From positions 1 through 64,000 of the forward strand of contig CAYOLV010000007.1 of NCBI GenBank assembly GCA_964404895.1: 64,000 bases of DNA. The letters are read 5' to 3'. A program made the translations under genes and the position numbers. The notes under the pieces are model-generated. The model saw nothing but the letters and a program-made list of their open reading frames with translations, was not told where the DNA came from and ran no database searches. Positions 34,470 through 43,725 of this stretch are shown here, in pieces. The DNA comes from JBGSUZ01 sp964404895 (GTDB lineage: Bacteria > Bacillota > Clostridia > Peptostreptococcales > Acidaminobacteraceae). Each line of letters starts with the position of its first letter. Position 1 is the first letter of the stretch.

Positions 34470-35756
34470 ATGAACTATCAATTAATCAGCAACGAGAAAA
34501 GCGTTGCAACAATCCGTGTAACAGTACCTGTAGCTAAATTCGAAGATGCGATCAACGCAGCTTATAACAAATCAAAAGCTAAATTTGCTGTACCAGGTTT
34601 CAGAAAAGGCAAAGTGCCAAAAAACATCATCGAAAAGCAATACGGTGAAAGTGTTTTCTTTGAAGAAGCACTCGACATCATCTTGCCAGAAGCTTACAGC
34701 AGTGCTATCGACGAGTTGAAATTAGATGTTGTAGCAAGACCTGACATCGACATCGTTGAAATGGCAAAAGGCAAAGATTTGGTATTTGACGCAGTAGTAG
34801 GCGTTAAACCAGAAGTTAAACTTGGCCAATACAAAGGTGTAGAAGCTAAAAAGGTAGACGGCGAAGTGACTGAAGAAGTCCTTATGGCTGAACTTGAGAA
34901 ATCAAGAGAAATGAATGCAAGACTTGTTTCTATTGAAAACCGTGCGGTTGAAAATGGCGACACATTGACAATCGACTACAAAGGTTTCGTAGGTACTGAA
35001 CAATTCGAAGGCGGCACTGCTGAAAACCAAACTTTGGTAATCGGTTCTGGTCAATTTATTCCAGGATTTGAAGAGCAACTTGTGGGTAAAAACATTGGTG
35101 ATGATGCAGTTGTTAACGTATCATTCCCTGCAGAATACCATGCTCCTAACTTAGCAGGTCAAGATGCTAAATTTGAAGTTAAGATTCACGGCATCAAAGT
35201 TAAAGAAGTTCCAGCTTTAGACGACGAGTTTGCTAAAGATACTTCAGAATTCGACACACTTGACGCTTTAAAAGCTGACCTTAAAGCACAACTTGAAGAA
35301 GGCGCAGCTAAAAATGCTGAGTTTGCAACAAGAGATAATGTTGTAGACGCTGTGGTGGCTAACCTTGAAGCAGATATTCCTGCTGGTATGGTTGATATGG
35401 AAATTGAAGGCATGCTCAGAGATTTCGATTACCAACTCAGACAACAAGGTTTAGATCTTGAAAACTACCTTAAATTTACAGGTTCAAAATTAGAAGATCT
35501 TAAAGGTCAAATGAGAAACGATGCTGAAATCAGAGTGAAAACTGCTCTTGTTTTAGAAGAAGTTGCTAAACTTGAAAATGTAGAAGTAACAGAAGCAGAT
35601 ATCGAAGCAGAACTTACGCGTATTGCAGAAGCTCAAAAAACTGATATCGAAGAAGTTAGAAAAGTCTTCCAAAGAGATGAGTACGACTACCTCAAGACTA
35701 CTTTGACAACTAAGAAAACAGTTGACCTTCTTGTTGAAAACGCAAAACTTGTATAA
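34470..35756 (+). CDS. tig: Trigger factor
   Basis: Ribosome-bound chaperone and prolyl isomerase. 428 residues: N-terminal ribosome-binding domain with the FRKGKVP-type signature (VPGFRKGKVPKNIIE), a central FKBP domain (GDTLTIDYKGFVG ... FIPGFEEQLVG), and a C-terminal helical chaperone domain. ATG 34470 follows GAGGAGG. It starts the conserved tig-clpP-clpX-lon-engB string. Confidence 0.96.
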   Translation: MNYQLISNEKSVATIRVTVPVAKFEDAINAAYNKSKAKFAVPGFRKGKVPKNIIEKQYGESVFFEEALDIILPEAYSSAIDELKLDVVARPDIDIVEMAKGKDLVFDAVVGVKPEVKLGQYKGVEAKKVDGEVTEEVLMAELEKSREMNARLVSIENRAVENGDTLTIDYKGFVGTEQFEGGTAENQTLVIGSGQFIPGFEEQLVGKNIGDDAVVNVSFPAEYHAPNLAGQDAKFEVKIHGIKVKEVPALDDEFAKDTSEFDTLDALKADLKAQLEEGAAKNAEFATRDNVVDAVVANLEADIPAGMVDMEIEGMLRDFDYQLRQQGLDLENYLKFTGSKLEDLKGQMRNDAEIRVKTALVLEEVAKLENVEVTEADIEAELTRIAEAQKTDIEEVRKVFQRDEYDYLKTTLTTKKTVDLLVENAKLV

Positions 35757-35777
35757 GAGTAATTGGGAGGTGTCCTA

Positions 35778-36362
35778 ATGAGTTTAGTCCCTATAGTTGT
35801 GGAACAAACCAACCGCGGTGAGCGTTCCTATGATATTTATTCAAGACTCTTAAAGGACCGTATCATTTTCTTGTCAGAAGAAGTCAATGACGTGACAGCC
35901 AGTTTGGTAGTTGCTCAGCTGCTCTTCTTAGAAGCGGAAGATCCAGATAAAGATATCAGTCTTTATATCAATAGCCCAGGCGGTTCAATTACGTCGGGTA
36001 TGGCTATTTTCGACACAATGAATTTTGTAAAGCCGGACGTATCGACAATTTGTGTGGGTATGGCAGCGAGTATGGCTGCGTTTTTACTGGCGGCAGGAGC
36101 ACAAGGCAAGCGCTTTGCACTGCCAAATTCAGAAATCATGATTCATCAGCCACTAGGTGGTTTTAGAGGACAAGCTTCAGACATTAAAATTCACAGTGAT
36201 AGAATTTTAAAAACGAGACAAACCCTCAATGAAAAATTAGCTGAATTCACCGGTAAACCTATCGAGATCATTGAAAAAGATACAGACAGAGATAATTTCC
36301 TCACTGCCGATGAATCAGTGGCATACGGTTTAATTGATAAGGTGATTGTATCCCGAAAGTAG
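35778..36362 (+). CDS. clpP: ATP-dependent Clp protease proteolytic subunit
   Basis: 194-residue serine protease that forms two heptameric rings and degrades proteins fed by ClpX. Catalytic Ser about 98 in CVGMAASMAAF, His in MIHQPLGG, and the Asp of the triad downstream. ATG 35778 is preceded by GGGAGGTG; it lies 21 nt after tig. Confidence 0.97.
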   Translation: MSLVPIVVEQTNRGERSYDIYSRLLKDRIIFLSEEVNDVTASLVVAQLLFLEAEDPDKDISLYINSPGGSITSGMAIFDTMNFVKPDVSTICVGMAASMAAFLLAAGAQGKRFALPNSEIMIHQPLGGFRGQASDIKIHSDRILKTRQTLNEKLAEFTGKPIEIIEKDTDRDNFLTADESVAYGLIDKVIVSRK

Positions 36363-36379
36363 AAAAAGAGAGGTAACCT

Positions 36380-37642
36380 ATGTCTAAATTCGATGATAGA
36401 AAGCACTTGCAATGTTCTTTCTGTGGAAAATCTCAAGATCAAGTCAAACGTTTGATCGCAGGTCCTAATGTATACATCTGTGATGAGTGTGTTGTGCTGT
36501 GCAGTGAGATAATCTCCGAAGACCTTGAGCATTTGGACGATATAGATTTAGAAGAGCTACCAAAGCCCTTAGAAATCTTTGGCGTACTCAACGATTATGT
36601 CATTGGACAAGATCGTGCAAAACGTGCTTTAGCGGTTGCAGTATACAACCACTATAAACGTATCAAACATGTCGGCGCTAAAAATGAAGTTGAACTCCAA
36701 AAGAGTAATATTCTCATGCTTGGACCAACAGGCTCGGGTAAAACATTATTGGCTCAGACCCTTGCAAAAATTATCAACGTACCTTTCGCTATTGCAGATG
36801 CAACAGCTTTGACTGAAGCCGGTTATGTAGGTGAAGACGTTGAGAATATCTTGCTGAAGTTAATTCAAGCAGCAGATTACGATATTGAGAAAGCCCAACA
36901 CGGGATTATCTATATCGATGAAATTGATAAGATTGCTAGAAAATCAGACAATCCATCCATTACAAGAGATGTATCGGGTGAAGGGGTGCAACAGGCTCTT
37001 CTCAAAATTCTTGAAGGTACAACTGCGAATGTACCACCACAAGGCGGACGTAAGCATCCTCATCAAGAATTCTTGCAAATCGATACGACGAACATTCTCT
37101 TTATTTGCGGTGGCGCCTTTGATGGTCTTGATAAAATCATCCAACATCGTATTGGGAAAAAAGAACTTGGGTTCAGTGCTGAAATCCAAAGTAAAAAAGA
37201 TCAAGAAATTGGCGTTTTGCTTGAAAAACTTGAAACACAAGATCTTCTCAAATACGGCTTGATTCCTGAGTTTATTGGACGTGTACCTGTAACGGTTTCA
37301 CTTCACGAACTGGATGAAACTGCTCTTATTCAAATTCTCAAAGAGCCAAAGAATGCTTTGGTTCGCCAATACCAACGTCTGTTTGATATGGACGATGTGA
37401 AATTGGAATTTGAAGACAACGCACTCACTGCCATTGCAAAATTGGCTATTGAGCGAGGAACAGGTGCCAGAGGACTTAGAAGCATTGTGGAAGATGTCAT
37501 GATGGACATCATGTTCGATATCCCATCCCGTTCAGATATTGAGTTGGTTTTGGTGACCGAAGAGAGCATTGCAAAAAAGAAGCAACCAGTATTAAAATTA
37601 AAGGGCATGAAGCACGATCATCAAGATGAAAGTGTTTCTTAA
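36380..37642 (+). CDS. clpX: ATP-dependent Clp protease ATP-binding subunit ClpX
   Basis: AAA+ unfoldase partner of ClpP. 420 residues with the N-terminal C4 zinc finger (CSFCGKSQ and YICDECVVL), Walker A GPTGSGKTLLAQT, Walker B IIYIDEIDKI and the RKHP loop. The ClpP-docking loop contains an IGF-like tripeptide variant. GAGAGG precedes the ATG, 17 nt after clpP. Confidence 0.97.
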   Translation: MSKFDDRKHLQCSFCGKSQDQVKRLIAGPNVYICDECVVLCSEIISEDLEHLDDIDLEELPKPLEIFGVLNDYVIGQDRAKRALAVAVYNHYKRIKHVGAKNEVELQKSNILMLGPTGSGKTLLAQTLAKIINVPFAIADATALTEAGYVGEDVENILLKLIQAADYDIEKAQHGIIYIDEIDKIARKSDNPSITRDVSGEGVQQALLKILEGTTANVPPQGGRKHPHQEFLQIDTTNILFICGGAFDGLDKIIQHRIGKKELGFSAEIQSKKDQEIGVLLEKLETQDLLKYGLIPEFIGRVPVTVSLHELDETALIQILKEPKNALVRQYQRLFDMDDVKLEFEDNALTAIAKLAIERGTGARGLRSIVEDVMMDIMFDIPSRSDIELVLVTEESIAKKKQPVLKLKGMKHDHQDESVS

Positions 37643-37643
37643 C

Positions 37644-37669
37644 AAAAGCGGGTCTTTGGACCCGCTTTT
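37644..37669 (+). terminator. Terminator after clpX
   Basis: Perfect stem AAAAGCGGGTC/GACCCGCTTTT with a four-base loop. It ends the tig-clpP-clpX unit, so lon has its own promoter. Confidence 0.85.
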
Positions 37670-37696
37670 AACTTTATAAGCACTTTTTATATTTTG

Positions 37697-37738
37697 TTAG
37701 CACTCTCTCTTGTTGAGTGACAAAATATTGTGTATAAT
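37697..37738 (+). promoter_or_regulatory. CIRCE-like HrcA operator over the lon promoter
   Basis: TTAGCACTC, 9 bp, GAGTGACAA (37697-37723). The consensus is TTAGCACTC-N9-GAGTGCTAA, so the left half is perfect and the right half has two changes. The element overlaps -35 TTGTTG (37710-37715), which is 17 bp from -10 TATAAT (37733-37738). HrcA bound here would block lon transcription until heat or misfolded protein engages GroEL. Confidence 0.85.
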
Positions 37739-37744
37739 TTTAGT

Positions 37745-37762
37745 ATCAAAACCTGTTTTGAT
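37745..37762 (+). promoter_or_regulatory. Perfect palindrome at the lon transcription start
   Basis: ATCAAAAC-CT-GTTTTGAT, an 18-bp perfect dyad beginning about 7 nt after the -10 hexamer, so at +1. It has no T tract. It could be a second operator at lon. Another small inverted repeat, AGGAAAG (37788-37794) and CTTTCCT (37803-37809), follows in the leader. Confidence 0.55.
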
Positions 37763-37861
37763 GAATCCAAAATGGCTATTGATATAGAGGAAAGAAAAAA
37801 CGCTTTCCTAGTGTAAATGACGGATTATAATATATACCTATCTAAGTAAGGAGTGATTGCT

Positions 37862-40198
37862 ATGGAAAAAGTGGAAAAAGTACTGAATATGCCTTTGATT
37901 CCCTTGAGAGGGCTGTCCGTATTTCCTTACATGGTGCTTCACTTTGATGTCGGCAGAGAAAAATCAGTAAAAGCCCTTGAAGAGGCTATGATCAACGATC
38001 AAAAGATTTTCCTCACGACTCAGATTGATATTGACGTAGATCTTCCGACTGCGGAAGACTTCTATAAAATTGGAACAATCTGTAAAATCAAACAAATGCT
38101 TAAACTGCCAGGCGATACGATTCGTGTATTGGTAGAAGGCTTAAGCAGAGGCCGTGTAGAAACCTTGATTGACGAAGAACCTTTCTTTAGAGCGTCAATC
38201 ATCAAGTTTGAAGAAGACGAAACCAAAGACAGAGAAGCAGAGGCATTAATGCGTTCGTGCTTGTCTTCCTTTGAAAAGTACATTACTGTGAGCAACAGAG
38301 TGTCACCAGACGTACTCTTGTCTGTGTCTAACATTGAAGAACCAGGCCGTTTTGCGGATATTTTGGCTTCCAACATGATTTTAAAAATCGAACAAAAACA
38401 AGAGATCATTGAGGCGATTGAACCTAAGAAACGCCTTGAAGTTATCTACTCCATTTTGCTCAATGAAATTGAAATCATGGAAGTTGAAAAAGATATCAAC
38501 GAAAAGGTCAGAAAACAAATCAATAAGCTTCAAAAAGAGTATTACCTGAGAGAGCAAATGAAAGTCATTCGTGAAGAATTAGGGGAAGATTATGACCCAG
38601 ACGATGAAATTGACGAGCTTACTCAAAAGTTAAACAAGCTTAAGTTGGAAAAGAAAGTTCACGAAAAAGTAGAAAAAGAAATTGAAAGACTTGCCCGTAT
38701 GTCCCCAGCTTCGGCTGAAAGTGCGGTAGTGAGAAACTACATCAATTGGATTTTGGACTTGCCGTGGAATAAGAGAACTAAGGATACCTTAGAACTTAGC
38801 AAAGCTAGAGAAATATTGGATGAAGACCATTATGGCTTAAAATCTGTTAAAGAGCGTGTGCTAGAATACCTGGCAATTCGTGAACTCACTAAGAGCCTTA
38901 AAGGACCTATCATCTGTCTAGTTGGCCCTCCAGGGGTGGGCAAAACCTCAATTGCCAAGTCTATTGCCAGAGCGCTTAATCGTAAGTTTGTCAGAATGTC
39001 CCTAGGCGGCGTCAGAGATGAAGCTGAAATTCGCGGACATCGAAGAACTTATGTTGGGGCAATTCCTGGCCGTATCATTTCGGGTATGAAAGAAGCAGGG
39101 ACGAAAAATCCAGTCTTCCTATTCGATGAAATCGATAAGATGGCAAGTGACTTTAGAGGTGACCCAGCGTCAGCTTTGCTGGAAGTACTTGACCCAGCTC
39201 AAAACAATGACTTTACTGATCACTATTTAGAAGTGCCATTTGATTTGTCAGGGGTTATGTTTATTACCACTGCCAACTCTCTCAGCACGATTCCAAGACC
39301 GCTTCTTGACCGTATGGAAGTCATTGAAGTTTCTGGTTATACGGAATACGAAAAATTGAACATCGCTAAAAAATATTTAGTGACGAAACAATTGAAAGAA
39401 CACGGCTTGACTGAAGAGAACTTAAAGCTTTCAGACGAGACCCTCATGACGATTGTAAACAACTACACTAGAGAAAGCGGCGTGAGAAATTTAGAAAGAC
39501 AAATTGCCACAGTCTGCAGAAAAGTTGCGACTCGCATTGTTGAGAAAAAAGTGGATCACGTTAAAGTAAATAAATCAAATTTAGATAAACTTCTTGGAGC
39601 TAAGCGTAATTTCTATGATGAAATTTATGCAGAAGACCAAGTGGGTATTGTAACAGGTCTTGCCTGGACTTCTGTTGGGGGAGATACCCTCAGTATTGAA
39701 GTTTCAACTATGGCGGGAAAGGGCAACCTTGTCCTGACAGGTCAGCTAGGGGACGTTATGAAAGAGTCTGCAAGAGCGGGCATGAGTTATATTCGTTCGA
39801 TTTCAGATCAATATGAAATCGCCTCTGATTTCCATGAAAAGTTGGATATACACATTCATATTCCAGAAGGTGCTATACCAAAAGATGGTCCATCGGCAGG
39901 GATTACTATGGCTACGGCTGTATTGTCTGCACTTACAGGTCTTCCTGTTAAAAGAGATGTTGCTATGACGGGTGAAATTACCCTTCGTGGAAGAGTGCTC
40001 CCTATCGGCGGCTTAAAGGAAAAATCTTTGGCAGCCAGACGAGCAGGTGTCAAAACCGTCCTCTTCCCTTATGACAACATTAAGGACTTAGAGGAAATAC
40101 CAGAAACGGTTAAATCTAAAATGAACTTTATTCCAGTAAAAACGATGGATGATGTGCTCAAACATGCACTCGTAAGGAGCAATCAAGATGAAAATTAG
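37862..40198 (+). CDS. lon: ATP-dependent protease Lon
   Basis: 778-residue AAA+ serine protease. N-terminal substrate domain (PLIPLRGLSVFPYM), Walker A GPPGVGKTSIAKS, and C-terminal protease domain with the Ser in KDGPSAGITMA and the Lys of the dyad downstream. ATG 37862 has AAGGAG eight bases upstream; the GTG at 37853 overlaps it. Its own promoter is under an HrcA-type operator. engB overlaps its last 11 bases. Confidence 0.97.
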   Translation: MEKVEKVLNMPLIPLRGLSVFPYMVLHFDVGREKSVKALEEAMINDQKIFLTTQIDIDVDLPTAEDFYKIGTICKIKQMLKLPGDTIRVLVEGLSRGRVETLIDEEPFFRASIIKFEEDETKDREAEALMRSCLSSFEKYITVSNRVSPDVLLSVSNIEEPGRFADILASNMILKIEQKQEIIEAIEPKKRLEVIYSILLNEIEIMEVEKDINEKVRKQINKLQKEYYLREQMKVIREELGEDYDPDDEIDELTQKLNKLKLEKKVHEKVEKEIERLARMSPASAESAVVRNYINWILDLPWNKRTKDTLELSKAREILDEDHYGLKSVKERVLEYLAIRELTKSLKGPIICLVGPPGVGKTSIAKSIARALNRKFVRMSLGGVRDEAEIRGHRRTYVGAIPGRIISGMKEAGTKNPVFLFDEIDKMASDFRGDPASALLEVLDPAQNNDFTDHYLEVPFDLSGVMFITTANSLSTIPRPLLDRMEVIEVSGYTEYEKLNIAKKYLVTKQLKEHGLTEENLKLSDETLMTIVNNYTRESGVRNLERQIATVCRKVATRIVEKKVDHVKVNKSNLDKLLGAKRNFYDEIYAEDQVGIVTGLAWTSVGGDTLSIEVSTMAGKGNLVLTGQLGDVMKESARAGMSYIRSISDQYEIASDFHEKLDIHIHIPEGAIPKDGPSAGITMATAVLSALTGLPVKRDVAMTGEITLRGRVLPIGGLKEKSLAARRAGVKTVLFPYDNIKDLEEIPETVKSKMNFIPVKTMDDVLKHALVRSNQDEN

Positions 40199-41102
40199 TC
40201 AATGCCGGTTCGTGATCAGTGCGGTCAGCCCGGCGCAATACCCTGATGATCACAAGCCTGAGATTGCTCTGGCGGGGCGTTCAAATGTGGGAAAGTCCTC
40301 TTTGACGAATATGTTGATCAACAGAAACGGCTTGGCAAAGACCAGCTCCACACCTGGTAAGACTCAAACCATTAATTTTTACGACATTGACGATCAATTC
40401 AGATTTGTGGATCTTCCTGGATACGGTTATGCCAAGGTGTCTAAGTCGCAGCGCGGCACTTGGGGAAAAATCATTGAAACTTATCTGAACAAGCGCGAAA
40501 ATCTTTTAGAAGTTTGCCTTCTCATTGATATGCGCCATAAACCTAGTGATGATGACGTGCTTATGTATGAGTGGATCAAATCCTGTGGGTTTATGGGAAT
40601 TGTCATCGGAACCAAGTCGGATAAGCTTAAACGCAGTCAATTAAAGCCTCAAGAAAAATTGATTCGTGAAACTTTAGGCATGACTCGTGAAGATGTATTT
40701 TTACCAGCATCGGCTGAAACAAGAGATGGGAAATACCAAATTTGGGACTTCTTAAATCGGTTGTTTGAAGAGCGCAACTGCCCTATCTATTTTGAAAGAC
40801 AAATTGGTGAGCCGAATCACGAAAAAGCGGTGGAAATTGCTTTAAGAGCGAAGGCTTTGGCAGAGGAAAGTGCGGATGATACGGAGACTTTCAACCACAT
40901 GCGCCACGCACCTATTCATAATGCAGGAAATGAGCAAGATGAAAACCAATATTTTGAGGATTCTGAAGAGAACTACGATGAAGGCCAGATGAGTTCCGAA
41001 GTGTCAGAAGAGACGACTTCAACCAAAGGTTCTAGAGGTTCTTCAAGGGCAATGATCAGTTCTCAGCTGAATATTCCGAAGGGTTTTAAAAATAAAAAGT
41101 AA
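40188..41102 (+). CDS. engB: Ribosome biogenesis GTPase EngB (YsxC) with acidic C-terminal tail
   Basis: GTPase needed for 50S subunit assembly. G1 GRSNVGKSSL, G2/TPGKTQTINFY, G3 DLPGYGYAKVS, G4 GTKSDKLKR and G5 near ASAE are all present. EngB proteins are about 195-210 residues; this one has 304. The extra 100 residues (about 205-304) are rich in Glu, Asp, Asn and Ser, look disordered, and end in a basic KKGFKNKK-like patch. The gene begins inside the end of lon, a conserved arrangement. Confidence 0.93.
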   Translation: MKISQCRFVISAVSPAQYPDDHKPEIALAGRSNVGKSSLTNMLINRNGLAKTSSTPGKTQTINFYDIDDQFRFVDLPGYGYAKVSKSQRGTWGKIIETYLNKRENLLEVCLLIDMRHKPSDDDVLMYEWIKSCGFMGIVIGTKSDKLKRSQLKPQEKLIRETLGMTREDVFLPASAETRDGKYQIWDFLNRLFEERNCPIYFERQIGEPNHEKAVEIALRAKALAEESADDTETFNHMRHAPIHNAGNEQDENQYFEDSEENYDEGQMSSEVSEETTSTKGSRGSSRAMISSQLNIPKGFKNKK

Positions 41103-41122
41103 GAAAAATCACTTTATATGGA

Positions 41123-41160
41123 AGAGATGTCAACCCAGTGTTGTTGACATCTCTTTCTTT
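41123..41160 (+). terminator. Terminator after engB
   Basis: Perfect 12-bp stem AGAGATGTCAAC/GTTGACATCTCT with an 8-base loop, followed by a T-rich tract. Confidence 0.85.
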
Positions 41161-41199
41161 ATGATAGAATAAATCAAAAGAAAAAAGGGAGGTGTGCGC

Positions 41200-42207
41200 T
41201 TGAAATGGCAAATCAGAAGTAAATTCACACTGGCACTCGTGTTGCTGGTCGTGATTTTTAGCGCCATGTTCCTAAGACTGAATTGGATTGCTAGAGCCGA
41301 GCGCGCACGAATTCAATCAGAAATGATTGAAGTGCAGCAAAAAATTGCAGAACACATCGCATCAAATTACGTAACAGAACTGGATTTGATGGAGCAATTG
41401 ATGATTGAAGATGATTATAATATTCAAAAGATCAAATATGAAGTGTTAGACGAGTTTTTAAAAGGTCTAAGTGAAGAAGAAGCCCTAAAGCAGGCTAGCG
41501 CTTTTGTTAAAGGTCAAAAAGTAACACTGAACATATATAGTGCAGACAAGGGGGAACTGATTCAATCTTTTGGTTCATCAGGATTCTATGTGTCTGCCAA
41601 TAACCTTGGTCTTTCCAGTGGAGAAGAGAAAGTTGGAACATATAAAGTCACAACTGATCCTATTCATGAAAATTTATCTTCTAAGGAAAAGTCCATCTTG
41701 TATTATTATCGTTCTAAAAGTCAGCCGTGGCTTTTGGTTACCCATAAAACCTATGAAAGCCAAGGAGATCAAGCTGAGTCGCGCAATGTTCTCGGTGACA
41801 ATATTCAAGGCAGCAGGCGGATGGCTTATTCTGTTATGGAAGTAAATCATGAGTTAAAAGTTGTCAGAAGCCATTCCTCTGAACTGAGAGGCGGACAGAT
41901 GTTATCTCTTAGACCCTATGAGAGCGGAGGTCAAAAGTCGGATGGCGTTCCCTTATTTGTCTTTGATCTTCTTTTGCCAAGTGGCGTTCAGGAACAATGG
42001 ATTGGTGCGTCAACAAAAACAGAAACGGGTCAAATTCTTGTAGCAACTCAAAAGAAAAGTTATGATGAGGCTTATAATGAGTTATCTTGGATTATGTTCA
42101 TTGTTACTTCTGTTGGCATATTATTCGCCTTCGCTGTCGTATTACTCATTCAACGAAATTACCTCTACTTCCTCGAAAATGAGCAAATGGGAGGTGATGG
42201 ACGATGA
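41200..42207 (+). CDS. Sensor-like membrane protein A (two TM, no output domain)
   Basis: 335 residues. One membrane span near residues 10-28, a large extracytoplasmic domain of about 250 residues, and a second span near 295-320 with a very short cytosolic end. This is the input half of a typical receptor or histidine kinase, but no HAMP, kinase or signalling domain follows. TTG 41200 is preferred because GGGAGGTG lies 7 nt upstream; the GTG at 41194 overlaps that site. The stop overlaps the next gene, a protein with the same layout. Function unknown. Confidence 0.65.
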   Translation: MKWQIRSKFTLALVLLVVIFSAMFLRLNWIARAERARIQSEMIEVQQKIAEHIASNYVTELDLMEQLMIEDDYNIQKIKYEVLDEFLKGLSEEEALKQASAFVKGQKVTLNIYSADKGELIQSFGSSGFYVSANNLGLSSGEEKVGTYKVTTDPIHENLSSKEKSILYYYRSKSQPWLLVTHKTYESQGDQAESRNVLGDNIQGSRRMAYSVMEVNHELKVVRSHSSELRGGQMLSLRPYESGGQKSDGVPLFVFDLLLPSGVQEQWIGASTKTETGQILVATQKKSYDEAYNELSWIMFIVTSVGILFAFAVVLLIQRNYLYFLENEQMGGDGR

Positions 42208-43184
42208 GATTCAATCGCTTTAATAAGTTCGCATTTATATTGATGGGCATTATTCTCATTGAAATTGTGGCGATGGTGCAAGCTATTTTTTGTCAACAGG
42301 TAATCAAATATAACGTAGAGCAGCAATTGGAACAATCTTCTGAAATGCTATTAACTCAGTTTATGAACTCCTACGAAGTGAACAGTCACTTTCAAAATAA
42401 TTTAATTGATTTGAGTTATGAGCATTTTGATAAAGGTTTGGTGGAATTGTACACTCATATCGTTCAGAGTCTTGAGATGAATAGTGAACAAGTAGCCAGC
42501 AATAAAATCACCAATGAAAACGGGGAATATGAAATTGAAATAATGGCTCATACGCCTGCCAATGACAATCTTTTTATGGATCAGTTTGGTGTGAATATTG
42601 ATAAACTTCAACAGTTTAAAATTATTTCTTATCAAATGAAGCAAAGTGATGAACTGTTGTTAGAACGGCGTATTTTAATTGGGCAATCTCTGGATCAAAA
42701 GAAAATCATCACCATCGAAGTAGAGTTAAAAGCCCTTCAAGAAAAAATTCGCAAGAGTAATGAAGCTATGTCCACCCTTTTAAGTGATGCGTATCGATCA
42801 AGGGAAAACATGGGTAGTTTCTACGTCTTAAGTGGTGACGGCAGGGTTCTCTATCAAGGAGCAGCCCTCAGCGATGCTCAAAATTTTAACAGTGTGGATT
42901 TGAATACCAATAAAAGCATTAACGAAATCATTCGCCGAGAGACAAATTTTTACCAACATATCATTTATGAAAAAAACGAAGAAATTAAGCGATCTATGCT
43001 TCGTGTCAAATATGAAAAAGTAAACAACTTATATTTTGTTCACGAATGTGATCAGAAAAAGGCTTTTGTCCAAATTGAGAATAGGATGTTAATGACCTGG
43101 ATTTTTGGATTAACCCTTATTGTGTTGACCCTTTTGGTTCTTGTTTTTTTAAGAGTTTATTTTAAGAAATCTCCAGAGGAGTAG
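42204..43184 (+). CDS. Sensor-like membrane protein B (two TM, no output domain)
   Basis: 326 residues, laid out like its upstream neighbour: a span near residues 10-28, about 250 extracytoplasmic residues starting with a long helix (VEQQLEQSSEMLLTQF), and a second span near 295-317 before a short basic tail. The outside part includes VLSGDGRVLYQG, reminiscent of Cache/PAS-like sensor strands. The start ATG overlaps the stop of protein A by four bases (ATGA), so the two are made together and may form a heterodimer. Neither has an output domain. Confidence 0.65.
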   Translation: MRFNRFNKFAFILMGIILIEIVAMVQAIFCQQVIKYNVEQQLEQSSEMLLTQFMNSYEVNSHFQNNLIDLSYEHFDKGLVELYTHIVQSLEMNSEQVASNKITNENGEYEIEIMAHTPANDNLFMDQFGVNIDKLQQFKIISYQMKQSDELLLERRILIGQSLDQKKIITIEVELKALQEKIRKSNEAMSTLLSDAYRSRENMGSFYVLSGDGRVLYQGAALSDAQNFNSVDLNTNKSINEIIRRETNFYQHIIYEKNEEIKRSMLRVKYEKVNNLYFVHECDQKKAFVQIENRMLMTWIFGLTLIVLTLLVLVFLRVYFKKSPEE

Positions 43185-43187
43185 GAT

Positions 43188-43652
43188 ATGAAACTATCTG
43201 TTTTGTGCTATGTGCTCAAAGAAGATGAAGTATTGATGTTGCATCGCAATAAGAGAGATGAAGATTATCATAAGGGTAGATGGAATGGTCTCGGGGGCAA
43301 ATTTGAGGCAGGGGAGTCTCCAGAGGCTTGTTTGATTAGAGAAGTCTTTGAAGAGTCGGGGCTTAGACTGCTGCGCTGGGACTACCAAGGTCTTATTACT
43401 TTTCCGAACTTTGATGGAAAGGATGACTGGTATACTTTTATTTATACTGCAGATAGTTTTGAAGGTGACATCAAAGAGTGCGATGAAGGGAGTCTTTCTT
43501 GGATTCCGAGAGAGAAAATAACAAGTCTCAACCTCTGGGACGGGGATCGGGTATTTCTTGACTGGATTTTTAATAAAAAAGAACACTTTTCAGCGGTATT
43601 TTACTATGAAGATGGACAATATATCAAAAACGAAGTGACTTTTTATCCTTAA
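43188..43652 (+). CDS. Nudix hydrolase (MutT-like)
   Basis: 154 residues. The Nudix box GGKFEAGESPEACLIREVFEESGL-like segment lies at about 36-59, with all G, E, R and EE positions of G-x5-E-x7-REUXEEXGU filled. The C-terminal part resembles 8-oxo-dGTP diphosphatases of Bacillota (ytkD/mutX type). It begins 3 nt after sensor protein B, so it is in the same unit. Likely cleanup of oxidised nucleotides; substrate not provable. Confidence 0.85.
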   Translation: MKLSVLCYVLKEDEVLMLHRNKRDEDYHKGRWNGLGGKFEAGESPEACLIREVFEESGLRLLRWDYQGLITFPNFDGKDDWYTFIYTADSFEGDIKECDEGSLSWIPREKITSLNLWDGDRVFLDWIFNKKEHFSAVFYYEDGQYIKNEVTFYP

Positions 43653-43656
43653 AAAG

Positions 43657-43695
43657 AAAAAGAGCGCCAATTAACCAACTGGACGCTCTTTTTTA
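43657..43695 (+). terminator. Terminator, probably bidirectional
   Basis: AAAAAGAGCG(C)CA/TGG(A)CGCTCTTTTT hairpin with one bulge, flanked by A and T runs. It serves the Nudix gene and the convergent cyclophilin gene. Confidence 0.75.
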
Positions 43696-43725
43696 GTTAA
43701 AAATTTGCAAGGATGTGGATGAATA

